Under the pieces are notes generated by a model that saw nothing but the letters and a program-made list of their open reading frames with translations, had not been told where the DNA came from and did no database searches. Below are positions 46,786 through 56,806 of a stretch of DNA of 64,000 nucleotides, piece after piece. Every line of letters begins with the position of its first letter. The first letter of the stretch is position 1. The translations under genes were made by a program, and so were the position numbers. The stretch covers positions 49,404 through 113,403 of the forward strand of contig NZ_CANLKR010000015.1 in assembly GCF_947491715.1 (NCBI RefSeq), read 5' to 3'. The stretch is from an uncultured Shewanella sp. (GTDB lineage Bacteria > Pseudomonadota > Gammaproteobacteria > Enterobacterales > Shewanellaceae).

Positions 46786-47592
46786 TCATTCATCCCAATC
46801 GGGTGCAAAATCAGGATCGGCAATTCGTTGCTTTTTATCTAATGAATCAATGAGCTGGCATTCGTGGTTGGTGAGCTCAATTTGAGTATAAAGTAAGTTG
46901 TTTTCCAAGTTGGCTTGTTTGGATGATGATGGAATGGCGATTAAATTCTTGCTATCCATCCAGGCTAAAATGATCTGTGAGGGAGTTGCATTGTGGAGGT
47001 TGGCTATTTGTATGATGGTATCATCTTTGAGGGCTTGCCCAACGGCAAAGGGCATGTAAGCGGTAACGAGAATGTGGCGAGATTGACAAAAGTCGACCAG
47101 TTTTTTGTTTTGTAAATAAGGATGAATTTCAATTTGATTGGTAAGGATATGCTCCCGTGGAAGCAGATCCATAGCCGTTTTCATTTGGTTTATGGTGAAG
47201 TTTGATACTCCAATATATTGTGTGAGTCCCATAGCTCTTGCATTGGCTAGTAATGAGAGATATTCCGACATGGGAACTTGATTATTAGGGGAAGGCCAGT
47301 GGATTAAGAGTAAATCAACATAGCTGGTATCTAAATTATCGAGACTCACTTTGACGCTATCGATAAAGTTTTTAGCGGACAAATTATTCATCCATACTTT
47401 GGTAGTGAGAAAAATATCATCGCGAGGGATCCCACTTTTTGAAATAGCTTGCCCGACAGGGATCTCATTTTGGTAAATCGTGGCGGTATCAATATGTCGA
47501 TAACCCGCCTTAAGTGCCATAGAAACAGAGTCAAATGCAACCTGATCGGTTAGCCGATAGGTCCCCATACCAATCGCAGGAATATGCATCAT
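46786..47592 (-). CDS. dkgB: Aldo/keto reductase, DkgB-like
   Basis: 268 residues, NADPH-dependent (alpha/beta)8 barrel. The catalytic set is visible: Asp in HIDTATIY, Tyr in the same motif, Lys in TTKVW, His in LIHWPSPN. The C-terminal cofactor signature is IPSSSKQANLENNL. It follows E. coli DkgB (2,5-diketo-D-gluconate/methylglyoxal reductase) along its length, for example GVSNFTINQMKTAM and HNATPSQIILAWMDS. Likely detoxifies reactive aldehydes. No operon partner. Confidence 0.9.
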   Translation of the reverse strand: MMHIPAIGMGTYRLTDQVAFDSVSMALKAGYRHIDTATIYQNEIPVGQAISKSGIPRDDIFLTTKVWMNNLSAKNFIDSVKVSLDNLDTSYVDLLLIHWPSPNNQVPMSEYLSLLANARAMGLTQYIGVSNFTINQMKTAMDLLPREHILTNQIEIHPYLQNKKLVDFCQSRHILVTAYMPFAVGQALKDDTIIQIANLHNATPSQIILAWMDSKNLIAIPSSSKQANLENNLLYTQIELTNHECQLIDSLDKKQRIADPDFAPDWDE

Positions 47593-47611
47593 ATTATTGC
47601 CTTCTTGTTAT

Positions 47612-47890
47612 ATGTCTTCAGTTATTATTTTAGACGTATTTGCTGGCTTTATTGTATTTCCGTTATTCATTACGGGAATTGCTGGCATGATAGAGTCACA
47701 ATGGGTGGGAGTGTTATCAGGCTTTCTATCGAGTGTTGCGCCTTTTTTGTTTGTTATACAGGAAACTTATGCTCATTTGGTTTCGGTTATGGTTTTTTAT
47801 CCTTTGTATTATGTATCGTTAGGCATATTGTTCTCTTTGCTTACATTGAGTATTTATCTTGTTTTATATGTGTTTGTATATCAATATTGA
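47612..47890 (+). CDS. Small hydrophobic membrane protein
   Basis: 92 residues with three predicted membrane segments (VIILDVFAGFIVFPLFITGIAG region, a middle FLSSVAPFLFVI and a C-terminal ILFSLLTLSIYLVLYVFV). Not recognised. It lies between divergent dkgB and tpm and has no clear ribosome site, so it may be a chance frame. Confidence 0.35.
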   Translation: MSSVIILDVFAGFIVFPLFITGIAGMIESQWVGVLSGFLSSVAPFLFVIQETYAHLVSVMVFYPLYYVSLGILFSLLTLSIYLVLYVFVYQY

Positions 47891-48022
47891 AAGAGAAGCA
47901 GCAGATAAATAATGGTACTTAATAAGGTAATATGTGTTTTTTGTACAGATAAGAATGAGTCTATTATGACTTAGTCGAAAAACACACTTTTAAGTGTTTT
48001 GGGTATAAAGGTAAATAAGGGT

Positions 48023-48688
48023 ATGAAAGCAAGTTTTTGGCATGAGCGCTGGGAGAAGCAGCAAATTGGATTTCATAATGAAGATGTTAACCCATTATTA
48101 GTGAAATATTGGCCGCAATTAAAGCTAAAGTCTGAGGCAAGAGTGTTGGTGCCGCTTTGTGGTAAAACATTGGATATGTGTTATCTAAAAGAGAGCGGGT
48201 ACAGTGTATTAGGCTGTGAATTAAGTGAGTTGGCTGTGAGGCAGTTTTTTTCTGAATATCAGGCTGATAAGGAAAAGTTGACTTGTATTCAAAGAAATGA
48301 ACATCAGCATTTCAGTTTACATCATATCGAAATAATACAAGGTGATATGTTGACCCTAACTTCGCAAGATTGTGGAACTATCGATGCTTTTTACGATAGA
48401 GCGGCATTAATTGCTTGGCCTGAAGCGTTAAGGCTTGCGTATGTTAAGCAGTTAATGATGCTATTGCCATCGGGAAGCCAAGGTTTATTGATCACCTTAG
48501 ATTATCCACAAGAGGTGATGGCTGGGCCGCCGTTTGCCGTGCAAGATGATTGGATTATGGATAATATGGTATCGGGGTTTGAGATAGAGCGATTAAGCTG
48601 TGAGGATGTACTGCAAGATAATCCTAAATTTATACGTAAACAAGTCCCTTGGTTAACTGAATCAGTTTATAAATTGATCAGAAAATAG
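48023..48688 (+). CDS. tpm: Thiopurine S-methyltransferase
   Basis: 221 residues. SAM-dependent enzyme that methylates thiopurines and, in bacteria, selenium and tellurium oxyanions. Family blocks: [44 protein letters not shown] with the SAM loop, [23 protein letters not shown], and [19 protein letters not shown]. The start at 48023 matches the family N-terminus; 47999 adds eight residues. Followed by a shared hairpin with the convergent porin gene. Confidence 0.95.
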   Translation: MKASFWHERWEKQQIGFHNEDVNPLLVKYWPQLKLKSEARVLVPLCGKTLDMCYLKESGYSVLGCELSELAVRQFFSEYQADKEKLTCIQRNEHQHFSLHHIEIIQGDMLTLTSQDCGTIDAFYDRAALIAWPEALRLAYVKQLMMLLPSGSQGLLITLDYPQEVMAGPPFAVQDDWIMDNMVSGFEIERLSCEDVLQDNPKFIRKQVPWLTESVYKLIRK

Positions 48689-48698
48689 CAGGCCGAAG

Positions 48699-48725
48699 TG
48701 ATGAGCCCTATTGCAGGGCTCATCA
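48699..48725. terminator. Hairpin between tpm and the porin array
   Basis: TGATGAGCCCT and AGGGCTCATCA form a perfect 11-bp stem around ATTGC. It lies between convergent genes. Confidence 0.75.
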
Positions 48726-48730
48726 ATTGA

Positions 48731-49846
48731 TTAAAATACGTGTTCCATGCCTAGGGTGAAAATATTGTCTGTTTTCAATGATACTGGAACATTATCATTG
48801 AGGTAGTGCCCTTGATACCTGACATAATGTCCGTATATTTGCGTCGTGGCTAATAACATATGATCGGCCCCTACAGTGAATTGTTTCATTTTGATGTTTG
48901 AAAATTGGCTACGGGGGTTGCTTATGCCATCTTGAGATTTTATCGATTTCGTGGCATTAGAAAAATAGTAGCCTAATCCTGATGTATCTGTTGCGTATTC
49001 TGCTTTAAAATTAACGCGCTTATAGCAATACATGAGATTATAAAAGAGACTGTTACCTCGCATATTTTGCTCTTCTTCAAGGGTGCTCTTTGTATGCTGA
49101 AAAAGAGTGCCTAAGGTCAATTCTCCGAATTGGATCTGAGCGACGCTTCGGTACGCATTAACATTGGAAATGCCTCTGTTATAGGAGGCTGCAAAGTAAT
49201 AGGGCTGTTTTCTAAAATTCTTGTCACCATAGGTCGTGGTTATTGCGTATTGAGTTTGACCATTATTTGAATGTCTTTTACTTTTTTCATTATTTTGACT
49301 GTCATTTGATGTGTGATTATCTGTCATCAAATAAGTTGAGCTAAATTCAAACCGATCTGCAAAACGTGGAGAAAAATACCAAATAGAATCAGCGGTTCGG
49401 CTTTGTCCTGCGACCAAATTGTTGATATCGGCATTTGTGCCGTTAAAGACATCTGCACTCCCCTCAGAATTTTTAAATACCGTGTTATTTCGACCCACCA
49501 AAACAGTGCCTAGCGTATCTTCTATACCCAGATAGGTATTGTGCGCTTTGATTGGATCTTTATCACCTTCAACGCTAGGGTTAGACAAACTGACACTTAA
49601 TTTATAAATAATGTGCCTTTGTTCAGTGATATCATAACTGCCTTTCATGCCAATGGTGACATAGCTTTCGATACTGGTGCCTTTTTTATGATTTTTGGTC
49701 GCATAATCGGTTGTTGCATTAGCCAGTGAAAAATCCATGCTACCAAAAAGCTGTGGCTCTTTAGCAAAAGGTTTAAAACTGATAAAAGTAATGAAGATAC
49801 AGAGTAAGGTTGTAAGGTGTGCTAACTTTCTAATTATAGTCGTCAT
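48731..49846 (-). CDS. Outer-membrane porin, array member 1
   Basis: 371 residues, Gram-negative trimeric porin type. Signal peptide ends near KPFAKEPQ. The mature start FGSMDFSLANATTDYAT is followed by the conserved loop-3 region VLVGRNNTVFKNSEGSADVFNG and DINNLVAGQSRTADSIWYFSP. It ends in Phe (NIFTLGMEHVF), as needed for Bam assembly. A Lys/Ser/Asn-rich loop (NDSQNNEKSKRHSNNGQ) is longer than in its three paralogues. Furthest from them in sequence. Confidence 0.9.
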   Translation of the reverse strand: MTTIIRKLAHLTTLLCIFITFISFKPFAKEPQLFGSMDFSLANATTDYATKNHKKGTSIESYVTIGMKGSYDITEQRHIIYKLSVSLSNPSVEGDKDPIKAHNTYLGIEDTLGTVLVGRNNTVFKNSEGSADVFNGTNADINNLVAGQSRTADSIWYFSPRFADRFEFSSTYLMTDNHTSNDSQNNEKSKRHSNNGQTQYAITTTYGDKNFRKQPYYFAASYNRGISNVNAYRSVAQIQFGELTLGTLFQHTKSTLEEEQNMRGNSLFYNLMYCYKRVNFKAEYATDTSGLGYYFSNATKSIKSQDGISNPRSQFSNIKMKQFTVGADHMLLATTQIYGHYVRYQGHYLNDNVPVSLKTDNIFTLGMEHVF

Positions 49847-50211
49847 TAGTTAATCTTTAACGTGTAGATATTATCCTTCATTTTTTTACAAGCATCCTGT
49901 CTTGTATTTATTAGGCGGAGAATATTAGCGTTTTATTAAGCATTGAGAAGGAATTAAAACATTTTTTCTTGCTTTACTGCTTAAAATTAACTTTTGGTTA
50001 TTTTAGATTAACAAATGGTTGTTATCGTGTTCATTATGGTGGCATATTATTAATTTATTATTATCATTAATCGTCAAATTGTTACTTTTAAGGGGGAGGA
50101 ATGATTTTTAACTATGCAGTGTTTGGATTTCGTTGAGGGGGGAGAGACTAACGTTATCATAGGTGGTCGAAAAATAAACATCCGTGTTAATTGAGCTGGC
50201 GATTATCTTTA
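49847..50211. other. Intergenic gap between porins 1 and 2
   Basis: AT-rich, no ORF, repeat or hairpin that I can support. It should hold the promoter for the minus-strand porin starting at 49846 and the terminator of the porin ending at 50212. Confidence 0.4.
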
Positions 50212-51267
50212 TTAGAAATGATAGTCCACACCGACAGTGATCATATTGTCGTTATTGAGCGTGTAATTGATACCAGCATTAGCATAACTTCCCCGATAGA
50301 GGGAGTAATGGGTATAAAGATCGGTAGAGTTCGATAGTACATAATCGGCTCCAATGGTGATTTGTGACATGCGAACATTGGAAAATAAGCTTCTATCGGT
50401 AGAACTTCCGCCTGTTGCATTCTTAAAGTAGTAGCCTAATCCTGAGTTATCAGCACCATATTCTGCTTTTAAGTTAATACGATCAAAAGAATAAATCACA
50501 TTAAGAAAGTAACTATAACCTTTCATGTTGGATTCTGTCATGATTAAACTTTTTGTATATTGGTATAATCCTCCTAACTTAAATGCGCCTAATTTTATCT
50601 GTGATACGCCTCTGTAAGCGTTAACATTAGCAATACCATTGTTATAGCTGGCTGAGAGAAAATAGGCTTGTTCGAGTAATTGCTTATCCCCAAATGTTGT
50701 TGAGAGCGCATACTGGCTGTTGATATCGACATTGGCACTGTTAGATTGATTTGCAGCCATTAAATAGGTCGCATTAATGGAAATTAAGTCCGCAATTTTG
50801 GGTGAATAGTACCAAATGCCATCAGCGCTTCGAGTTTGGGCCGCGACCAAGTTATTAATGTCAGCATTGCTGCCATTAAACACATCGACGTTTCCTTCAC
50901 TGGATTTAAAGACAGTATTATTACGACCAACTAATATCGTACCGTACCGATTACTGCCAAGGCCTAAATACGTATTATAGGCTTCGATGGGGGTTGATGA
51001 ACCATCGGTACTGGCATTGTTAACTTGAAAGCTCATTTTGTAGACAAGGCTAATATCGTTCGTTATTGATTCATTACCTTTAATTCCGATTGCGGCCCAG
51101 TTTTCAATAGAAGTGCCCGCTTTTCCATTACGGGTACCATTATCGGTATCGGCATTGACGATTGAGTTATTCATTTCACCAAAAAAAGTCATGTCATCAG
51201 CATAACTTACTGCAGGAAACAGGCTTAGCAGTGATGCAAGAGGTGCCAGCAAAGTGAATTTATTCAT
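50212..51267 (-). CDS. Outer-membrane porin, array member 2
   Basis: 351 residues. Signal peptide MNKFTLLAPLASLLSLFPAVSYA. Shared porin blocks: FFGEMNNSIVNADTDNGTR, ENWAAIGIKGNES, YNTYLGLGSNRYGTILVGRNN, SADGIWYYSPKIADLISINATYLMA, and a final strand ending DYHF. It is close to members 3 and 4, including the KAEYGADNSGLGYYFKNATGG segment. The different surface loops (for example TGGSSTDRS) suggest altered pore or surface properties. Single genes with gaps of about 80-380 bp suggest separate promoters. Confidence 0.92.
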   Translation of the reverse strand: MNKFTLLAPLASLLSLFPAVSYADDMTFFGEMNNSIVNADTDNGTRNGKAGTSIENWAAIGIKGNESITNDISLVYKMSFQVNNASTDGSSTPIEAYNTYLGLGSNRYGTILVGRNNTVFKSSEGNVDVFNGSNADINNLVAAQTRSADGIWYYSPKIADLISINATYLMAANQSNSANVDINSQYALSTTFGDKQLLEQAYFLSASYNNGIANVNAYRGVSQIKLGAFKLGGLYQYTKSLIMTESNMKGYSYFLNVIYSFDRINLKAEYGADNSGLGYYFKNATGGSSTDRSLFSNVRMSQITIGADYVLSNSTDLYTHYSLYRGSYANAGINYTLNNDNMITVGVDYHF

Positions 51268-51650
51268 TATTATTCTCAGAAATATTATGTAACAGAAAAG
51301 ATTGGAACATTAGCCTAAATAATGGGAAGCAATAATAATAAATAATATTGATTGAAAGCTAATTTAATTTATTAGTTAATAATAAAATGGAGGTTAAAAA
51401 ACAAAATAGTCATTATAATTTTTAAAAAAAAGAACCTTGATGATATATTTATTTTTAAAAATTAAATAATATCTAACAAAGTTGGTTAGCTATTAACGAC
51501 TATTAAGGTGTTTAATGAAATCGATATTGGAGAGGTATGAGATTTTTCAGTGTAACAATTAAAATATTTTGATATATTGGTTAAATAATGATAAGTGTAA
51601 TGTTATTATATTTTTTTGAAAGGTAATGTCATTAGTTAAATTTATTAATG
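51268..51650. other. Very AT-rich gap between porins 2 and 3
   Basis: Long A and T tracts, no ORF. It probably contains the promoter of porin 2; the sequence is too AT-biased to assign boxes. Confidence 0.4.
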
Positions 51651-52697
51651 TCAAAGATTAAAGTCAATACCAAAGGTTAAGATGTTATCATTTTTTAGTT
51701 GGTTGCTTATTCCAGAGTTTTTATATCGCCCTCGAAAAAAACTCATTTGACTGTATAAGCGCGTGGAAGCTGTAAGCATATAGTCTGCACCAAGCGTGAT
51801 TTGTTTCACCTGAATATTAGAGTACTGACTTCTGTTTATATTACTTGTTGAACCTCCAGTAGCATTGGTAAAATACCAACCTAACCCAGATGTATCTTTG
51901 CCATATTCAGCCTTCAAGTTGACTCGATCAAGTGAGTATTTGAGGCTGATAAAATACGTGCTGCCTTTTAAGTTTTTTTCAGTGGATGTTGTGCTCTTAG
52001 TGTATTGATAAAGGCCTCCTAGATAGATATTGTTCATTTTAATTTGCATAACTTGTCGTAAGGCATTGATGTTGTCTATACCTTTGTTATAGGCCGTAGC
52101 GAGGTAATAATTTTGCTCAGTGAGATTTTTATCACCCATAACAGCAGTGAGTGCATACTGAGCATTGGTTTTTTCGGTTGTGCTGTCTTGATTACTTCCC
52201 ATTAAATAAGTGCTATTAATAGTGATTATGTTCATCATTTTTGGTGAGTAATACCAAATGGCATCGGCGCTGATGGTTTGACCTGCAGCTAAGTTGCCTA
52301 TGTCGGCATTGGTTGAGTTAAAGAGATCGATATTACCTTCAGAAAATTTAAAAACAGTATCATTTCGTCCAACAAGTATTGTACCGAGTCGGCTTTCAAG
52401 CCCTAAATATGTATTGTATGCACTGATCGGTGACTCATTTCCATCAAGAGTTGCGTTATAAACCAAAGAACTTATTTTGTATATCACACTGAGTTGCTGG
52501 CTCAGTTCACTTTTTCCTGTCGTGTCGATGTAAATCCAATTCTCTAAAGTCGTATTTTTTTTTTCACTTAGTGTTGCATAAGAGGTGTTTGCACTTGAAA
52601 TAGCACTATTGATTTCTGCTGAAAATTGCATTTCATTTGCTTGAGACTTGAAAATAAAAATAAAATAAAGCAGAACAGTTTTATTTTTAAACGCCAT
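51651..52697 (-). CDS. Outer-membrane porin, array member 3
   Basis: 348 residues from the ATG at 52697, with a short signal (MAFKNKTVLLYFIFIFKSQA). An ATG at 52724 would add nine residues and has no ribosome site. Porin blocks: EINSAISSANTSYATLS, ENWIYIDTTGKS, ILVGRNDTVFKFSEGNIDLFN, TISADAIWYYSPKMMNIITINSTYLMG. The final strand ends FGIDFNL, with Leu instead of the usual terminal Phe. The signal lacks a typical AXA site, so export may be poorer than for its siblings. Confidence 0.88.
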   Translation of the reverse strand: MAFKNKTVLLYFIFIFKSQANEMQFSAEINSAISSANTSYATLSEKKNTTLENWIYIDTTGKSELSQQLSVIYKISSLVYNATLDGNESPISAYNTYLGLESRLGTILVGRNDTVFKFSEGNIDLFNSTNADIGNLAAGQTISADAIWYYSPKMMNIITINSTYLMGSNQDSTTEKTNAQYALTAVMGDKNLTEQNYYLATAYNKGIDNINALRQVMQIKMNNIYLGGLYQYTKSTTSTEKNLKGSTYFISLKYSLDRVNLKAEYGKDTSGLGWYFTNATGGSTSNINRSQYSNIQVKQITLGADYMLTASTRLYSQMSFFRGRYKNSGISNQLKNDNILTFGIDFNL

Positions 52698-52801
52698 TTT
52701 GAATATGATCCACTCATTTCTCATTTTTTTTGCTAATTAAAATATGGGTAAATTTAAATTAATATCATTTATGTTGTTATTAATTTGATAACGGTTGATT
52801 A

Positions 52802-53851
52802 TTAGAAACTGTAATCAAGGCCGACAGTAAAAATATTGTCATTTTGTAATGTATTTTGGGTTCCAGAGTTTTTATAGCTTCCTTGATACATAATATAATG
52901 AGAATACAGTCTGGTGGATTCAGATAACATGTAATCAGCACCGACTGTTATTTGCGTCATATTAATATCGGAATAACCACTCCTATCTATGCTGGTGCTA
53001 GTACCACCTGTGGCATTAGTGAAGTATTCGCCGAGACCAGACGTATCTGCGCCATACTCAGCTTTTAAATTAATGCCATTGAGATCATATTGAAGGTTAA
53101 TGAAATAAGTATTCCCTTTCATATTACTTTCGGTAGTTTTGAGGCTTTGTGTTTGTTGGTACAAGCCACCGAGTGTCAATTTACCTAACTTAATTTGGGC
53201 GACTTGTCGATAAGCATCAATAGAAGCTATGCCTGCATTGTATGAACTCGCGAAATAAAAATTTTGATCTTTTAATTTTTTATCACCCAAAATAGCGGTG
53301 AGTGCATACTGAGAGCCAATATTGACGCTAGCATCGACACTTTGGTTGGAGGCCATTAAGTAAGTGGCATTGAGCGTGATTAAATTCGCTAATTTAGGGG
53401 AATAATACCAAATGGCATCAGCACTTCGAGTTTGTCCTGCGACAAGGCGATCGATATCGGCGTTACTGCCGTTAAAAAGATCAACGCCGCCTTCGGCAAA
53501 CTTAAAGACGGTATCATTGCGACCAACCAAAACGGTACCGTAAAGGCTGTTTAAGCCTAAATAGGTATTGTAAGCCTTTAATGGACTTGATGAGCCATCA
53601 GTGGTGGCATTCAATACTTGAAAACTCATTTTATAAAGTAGTTTTAGATCGGTATCAAGTTGTTCACTGCCTTTTATACCAAATGTTGACCAGTTTTCTA
53701 ACGAAGTGCCCGTTTTTTCACTTCGAGTGCCATAAGGAGTATTGGCATTGGCGATGGAAACATCCATATTACCATAAAAGGTTGGCGCTTCTGCTTGAAC
53801 TGAATAGGAGGTCATTGCCAGTATAGAGGCTAATAATCGCTTTATATTCAT
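52802..53851 (-). CDS. Outer-membrane porin, array member 4
   Basis: 349 residues. Signal peptide MNIKRLLASILAMTSYSVQA. Blocks as in member 2: FYGNMDVSIANANTPYGTR, ENWSTFGIKGSEQ, VLVGRNDTVFKFAEGGVDLFNG, SADAIWYYSPKLANLITLNATYLMA, and a terminal DYSF. Closest to members 2 and 3. First gene of the array in the direction of transcription, 77 bp from the open frame of member 3, so 4 and 3 may be cotranscribed. Confidence 0.92.
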   Translation of the reverse strand: MNIKRLLASILAMTSYSVQAEAPTFYGNMDVSIANANTPYGTRSEKTGTSLENWSTFGIKGSEQLDTDLKLLYKMSFQVLNATTDGSSSPLKAYNTYLGLNSLYGTVLVGRNDTVFKFAEGGVDLFNGSNADIDRLVAGQTRSADAIWYYSPKLANLITLNATYLMASNQSVDASVNIGSQYALTAILGDKKLKDQNFYFASSYNAGIASIDAYRQVAQIKLGKLTLGGLYQQTQSLKTTESNMKGNTYFINLQYDLNGINLKAEYGADTSGLGEYFTNATGGTSTSIDRSGYSDINMTQITVGADYMLSESTRLYSHYIMYQGSYKNSGTQNTLQNDNIFTVGLDYSF

Positions 53852-54312
53852 GTTTAATTACTCTCATCATTTTTATGCCGATCTGGCGGCGAACCGAAAT
53901 TCATATTGATGTCATTTGAGGCAGGATGAGACTAACGTTTAATGATGATTAATCCTCTATTTTTGAGAATATTCGAGTAAAAAATTGTAAAAAAAGCAGA
54001 GTTCAAACTTTTTCGCTATTAAAAAGCTACTTTTACGATATTTATATTTTTATAAATAAATAAACCATCGTTACAAGTCAATTTAAACCTTAACTTTAAT
54101 ACATCTTAATTGATCTCTATTGTGGAAATGGGATTGATTTGTTATAGCGGGTTGGACAAATGTTGTTCGGTTAGGTTGTTTTTCCATCTTTTTATTCCCT
54201 ACTTAGACGTTGATTGAATCAATCAAATACTTTCTGGTTATAGTCATCGTTAAATTGCTTTTAGGTATTTGATGGCTTTTACGATAAAATATGCTTTCAT
54301 TTTTGAAGTGGG
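53852..54312. other. Divergent upstream region of the porin array and tcdA
   Basis: AT-rich with A and T tracts that would suit Lrp- or OmpR-type regulation, but no specific operator is recognisable. No ORF. Confidence 0.35.
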
Positions 54313-55164
54313 TTGACTATAGGTGTCACTTTGGATCCTAAAATTATTTCTGATGGGTATATGAATCGTTTTGCTGGTATAGGGCGTTTATATGGGCAAG
54401 CTGCATTAACATTATTTGCTCATTCACATGTGGCTGTTGTTGGAGTTGGTGGCGTTGGTACTTGGGTGGCCGAGTCATTAGCGAGAAGCGGTATAGGTGA
54501 GATAACCCTGATTGATTTAGATGATATTTGTGTTACCAATACGAATAGACAGTTACATGCTTTAAAACAGACGATAGGTCGGTCCAAAGTGGAAGTGATG
54601 GCTGAGCGTATTCGAGAGATTAATCCTGATTGTGTCGTCAATGAAGTTGAAGATTTCATTACTGTGGATAATTTAAGTGAATATTTTGCTTCCAAAAAGC
54701 AGGGAGGCAGCCTTGATTATGTAGTTGATTGTATTGATGCAGTCAAACCCAAAGCAGCGCTTATCGCTTGGTGTAAGCGAAATAAACTCCCCATAACGGT
54801 CATAGGTGGGGCTGGGGGTCAATTGGATCCTGTGCAAGTTCAGGTCGCTGACTTAGCAAAAACGTATCAAGATCCTTTGTTGGCAAAAGTGCGTAATCTA
54901 TTGAGACGAGAGTATCATTTTTCTAAAAATACTGCTCGACGTTTTAGTATCGAAGCGGTATTTTCAACGGAGCAATTGGTATACCCTCAAAATGATGGCA
55001 GTGTATGCCATACCAAAGCTACGGCAGAAGGGAGCATGCGAATGGATTGCGCTTCTGGTTTCGGAGCGGTAACGGTCGTCACTGGAACGTTTGGCTTCAT
55101 TGCCGTAAGTCGTGTTTTGATGAAGTTAGCTAAAAAATCGACGAGTCAGTCTTCTACGATATAA
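54313..55164 (+). CDS. tcdA: tRNA threonylcarbamoyladenosine dehydratase (TcdA/CsdL)
   Basis: An E1-like enzyme that uses ATP to cyclise t6A to ct6A at position 37 of ANN-decoding tRNAs. About 283 residues. Motifs: RFAGIGRLYGQAAL, ATP loop VAVVGVGGVGTWVAESLARSG, TLIDLDDICVTNTNRQLHA, GGAGGQLDPVQVQVADLAKT, VYPQNDGSVC and ATAEGSMRMDCASGFGAV. The start is uncertain: TTG at 54313, or TTG at 54331 with AGGTG upstream; an ATG at 54361 would cut into the conserved N-terminus. A small membrane helix ends the protein as in relatives. Confidence 0.94.
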   Translation: MTIGVTLDPKIISDGYMNRFAGIGRLYGQAALTLFAHSHVAVVGVGGVGTWVAESLARSGIGEITLIDLDDICVTNTNRQLHALKQTIGRSKVEVMAERIREINPDCVVNEVEDFITVDNLSEYFASKKQGGSLDYVVDCIDAVKPKAALIAWCKRNKLPITVIGGAGGQLDPVQVQVADLAKTYQDPLLAKVRNLLRREYHFSKNTARRFSIEAVFSTEQLVYPQNDGSVCHTKATAEGSMRMDCASGFGAVTVVTGTFGFIAVSRVLMKLAKKSTSQSSTI

Positions 55165-55450
55165 TGATATTTACTCAAGTGAAATGAAAATGTGAGTGTT
55201 AGAATCGCTCAAATGTTCTATTTCAAAGCGCCATCAATGAGAGAATATAGGCAGTTTTTGAAAGGAGGGAATGCAGAAATGGGGTATGTGAGAGATCCCT
55301 AAAAGGCGGGTTGAAAAGCTTTTTATGCTGCATTGATCCTCATCACCTTAGTATAACCTCGGCTCGTGGTTTAGTTGACCATCAAGGATGATGGGAATGT
55401 CATCTATCATTTTGATAGATTTTATTGATTGAATAAAGCCACTTGTTTTT

Positions 55451-55645
55451 TTAATCAGCCACTTCATAAAAATTAGGGGTGAGTTCGCGCTCATTTAGTA
55501 TTATCTGTACAGCCATTTTTGCACATTTACCACATTGATCCGCGACACCTAAGCGATGTTTGACATCAGTCAAAGATTTATCTCCTTGATTTACAGCTTC
55601 TTTTATTTGAGTATCTGTGACAGCATGACAAATACAGACGTACAT
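55451..55645 (-). CDS. bfd: Bacterioferritin-associated ferredoxin
   Basis: 64 residues with the Bfd cluster ligands Cys4 and Cys6 (YVCICHAVTD) and Cys38 and Cys41 (DQCGKCAKMA), holding one [2Fe-2S]. It supplies electrons to release iron from bacterioferritin under iron starvation. A Fur box lies about 40 nt upstream. Bacterioferritin genes are not in the window. Confidence 0.95.
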   Translation of the reverse strand: MYVCICHAVTDTQIKEAVNQGDKSLTDVKHRLGVADQCGKCAKMAVQIILNERELTPNFYEVAD

Positions 55646-55684
55646 TGGCGAAATCCTACTGATCTGAAGTAATGTAAGTGTAAA

Positions 55685-55699
55685 TGAAAATAATTCTCA
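55685..55699 (-). promoter_or_regulatory. Fur box upstream of bfd
   Basis: On the minus strand TGAGAATTATTTTCA matches the 7-1-7 Fur consensus TGATAATNATTATCA with two mismatches. Its position 40-54 nt before the ATG fits repression by Fe-Fur. Confidence 0.75.
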
Positions 55700-55763
55700 C
55701 TGCTAATAACAGATTGGAATAACGAAGCTGAATTTGTGTCAGAGCAGGTGAAAAGGAAACGTT

Positions 55764-56690
55764 TTAATAGCCTTTTTCAAAATCAATTTGATGCAGTAAG
55801 GATTTACTGTTTATCCAGCGTGAATAATTTTGAGCAAAAATCTCGACAACTTGCTCTGGAAAGCTTGGTGCTGCGATATGAGGAGTAATAGTGACATTAG
55901 CGAGTGTCCAGATGGGATGCTCTTTGGGCAGGGGCTCTTGATTAAACACATCCAGAATAGCATGTTGTGTTTGCTGTTGGCTAAGTTGACTAAATAATGC
56001 ATCGAGATCTAACACATTCCCTCGCCCTAAATTGAATAGAACAGCGTTTGGTTTCAACAGTGCCAGTGTTTCTTCATTGAGGATGTTTTGAGTATCTGGT
56101 GTATTGGGTAATATACTGGCAATGGTGTCTGCGTGGGGTAAATAGTGATTGAGTTTGCACAGGGTATCAATGCTATTAAAATGCGGAGCGGGTTTGGCAC
56201 TGCGATTAATACCGACAACTTGCATGCCAAAGTGTTTGGCTGTTTTGGCAATGTGCTGGGCAATAGAGCCCGTACCTAATAACAGCAAGGTTTGTCCTTG
56301 TAAACTCTTGAAGCTCTCAGGCCGCCATATTTTGTGTGATTGTTGCTGTTTATATTTCTGATGTTGTCTATGATGAGCCAGTAAATAACCGAAAAGGTAT
56401 TCACTCATTAAAGGGCCAAAAATACCTCTAATATTGGTCAGTTTATAATCTTTTCTGAGTTTAGGTTTTATTAATGGCTCTATGCCTGCAAAGGTTGATT
56501 GTAGCCATTTTAGTTGATATGCGTGGGGCAATAAGGGAGCGGCTAATTCTGGCTCCGCTAACCAGATATCGGCTTGTTGAATATTAATGGGCTTGTCGTC
56601 AAGTAAGTGTAGGTTGGGGAGCTGGCATGAGGTGAGCAATTGTCTGTAACAGGCGTTGGTTTTGGTAAGCAAGAATAACTTATGTTTCAT
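55764..56690 (-). CDS. D-2-hydroxyacid dehydrogenase family protein
   Basis: 308 residues. NAD(P)-binding Rossmann motif LLLGTGSIAQHIAKTAKHFGMQVVGINRS near 137-165. The catalytic Arg is in LFNLGRGNVLDLDAL and the catalytic His in ITPHIAAPSFPEQV; an acidic residue follows in the usual DVFNQEPLP block. Closest in layout to glyoxylate/hydroxypyruvate reductase A (GhrA). Reduces short 2-oxoacids; the exact substrate cannot be read from sequence. Single gene with a gap of 116 bp to the next. Confidence 0.88.
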   Translation of the reverse strand: MKHKLFLLTKTNACYRQLLTSCQLPNLHLLDDKPINIQQADIWLAEPELAAPLLPHAYQLKWLQSTFAGIEPLIKPKLRKDYKLTNIRGIFGPLMSEYLFGYLLAHHRQHQKYKQQQSHKIWRPESFKSLQGQTLLLLGTGSIAQHIAKTAKHFGMQVVGINRSAKPAPHFNSIDTLCKLNHYLPHADTIASILPNTPDTQNILNEETLALLKPNAVLFNLGRGNVLDLDALFSQLSQQQTQHAILDVFNQEPLPKEHPIWTLANVTITPHIAAPSFPEQVVEIFAQNYSRWINSKSLLHQIDFEKGY

Positions 56691-56806
56691 TCCCCCTCCT
56701 TTGTCAAAGGCTTACGTTTGGTGATGCCGATAACGACTTTTTGATTTGACGCTAATGTATTAATAGACTCTTGTGATAGGGAAGTTTGACTTAAGTGTAG
56801 AACAAA

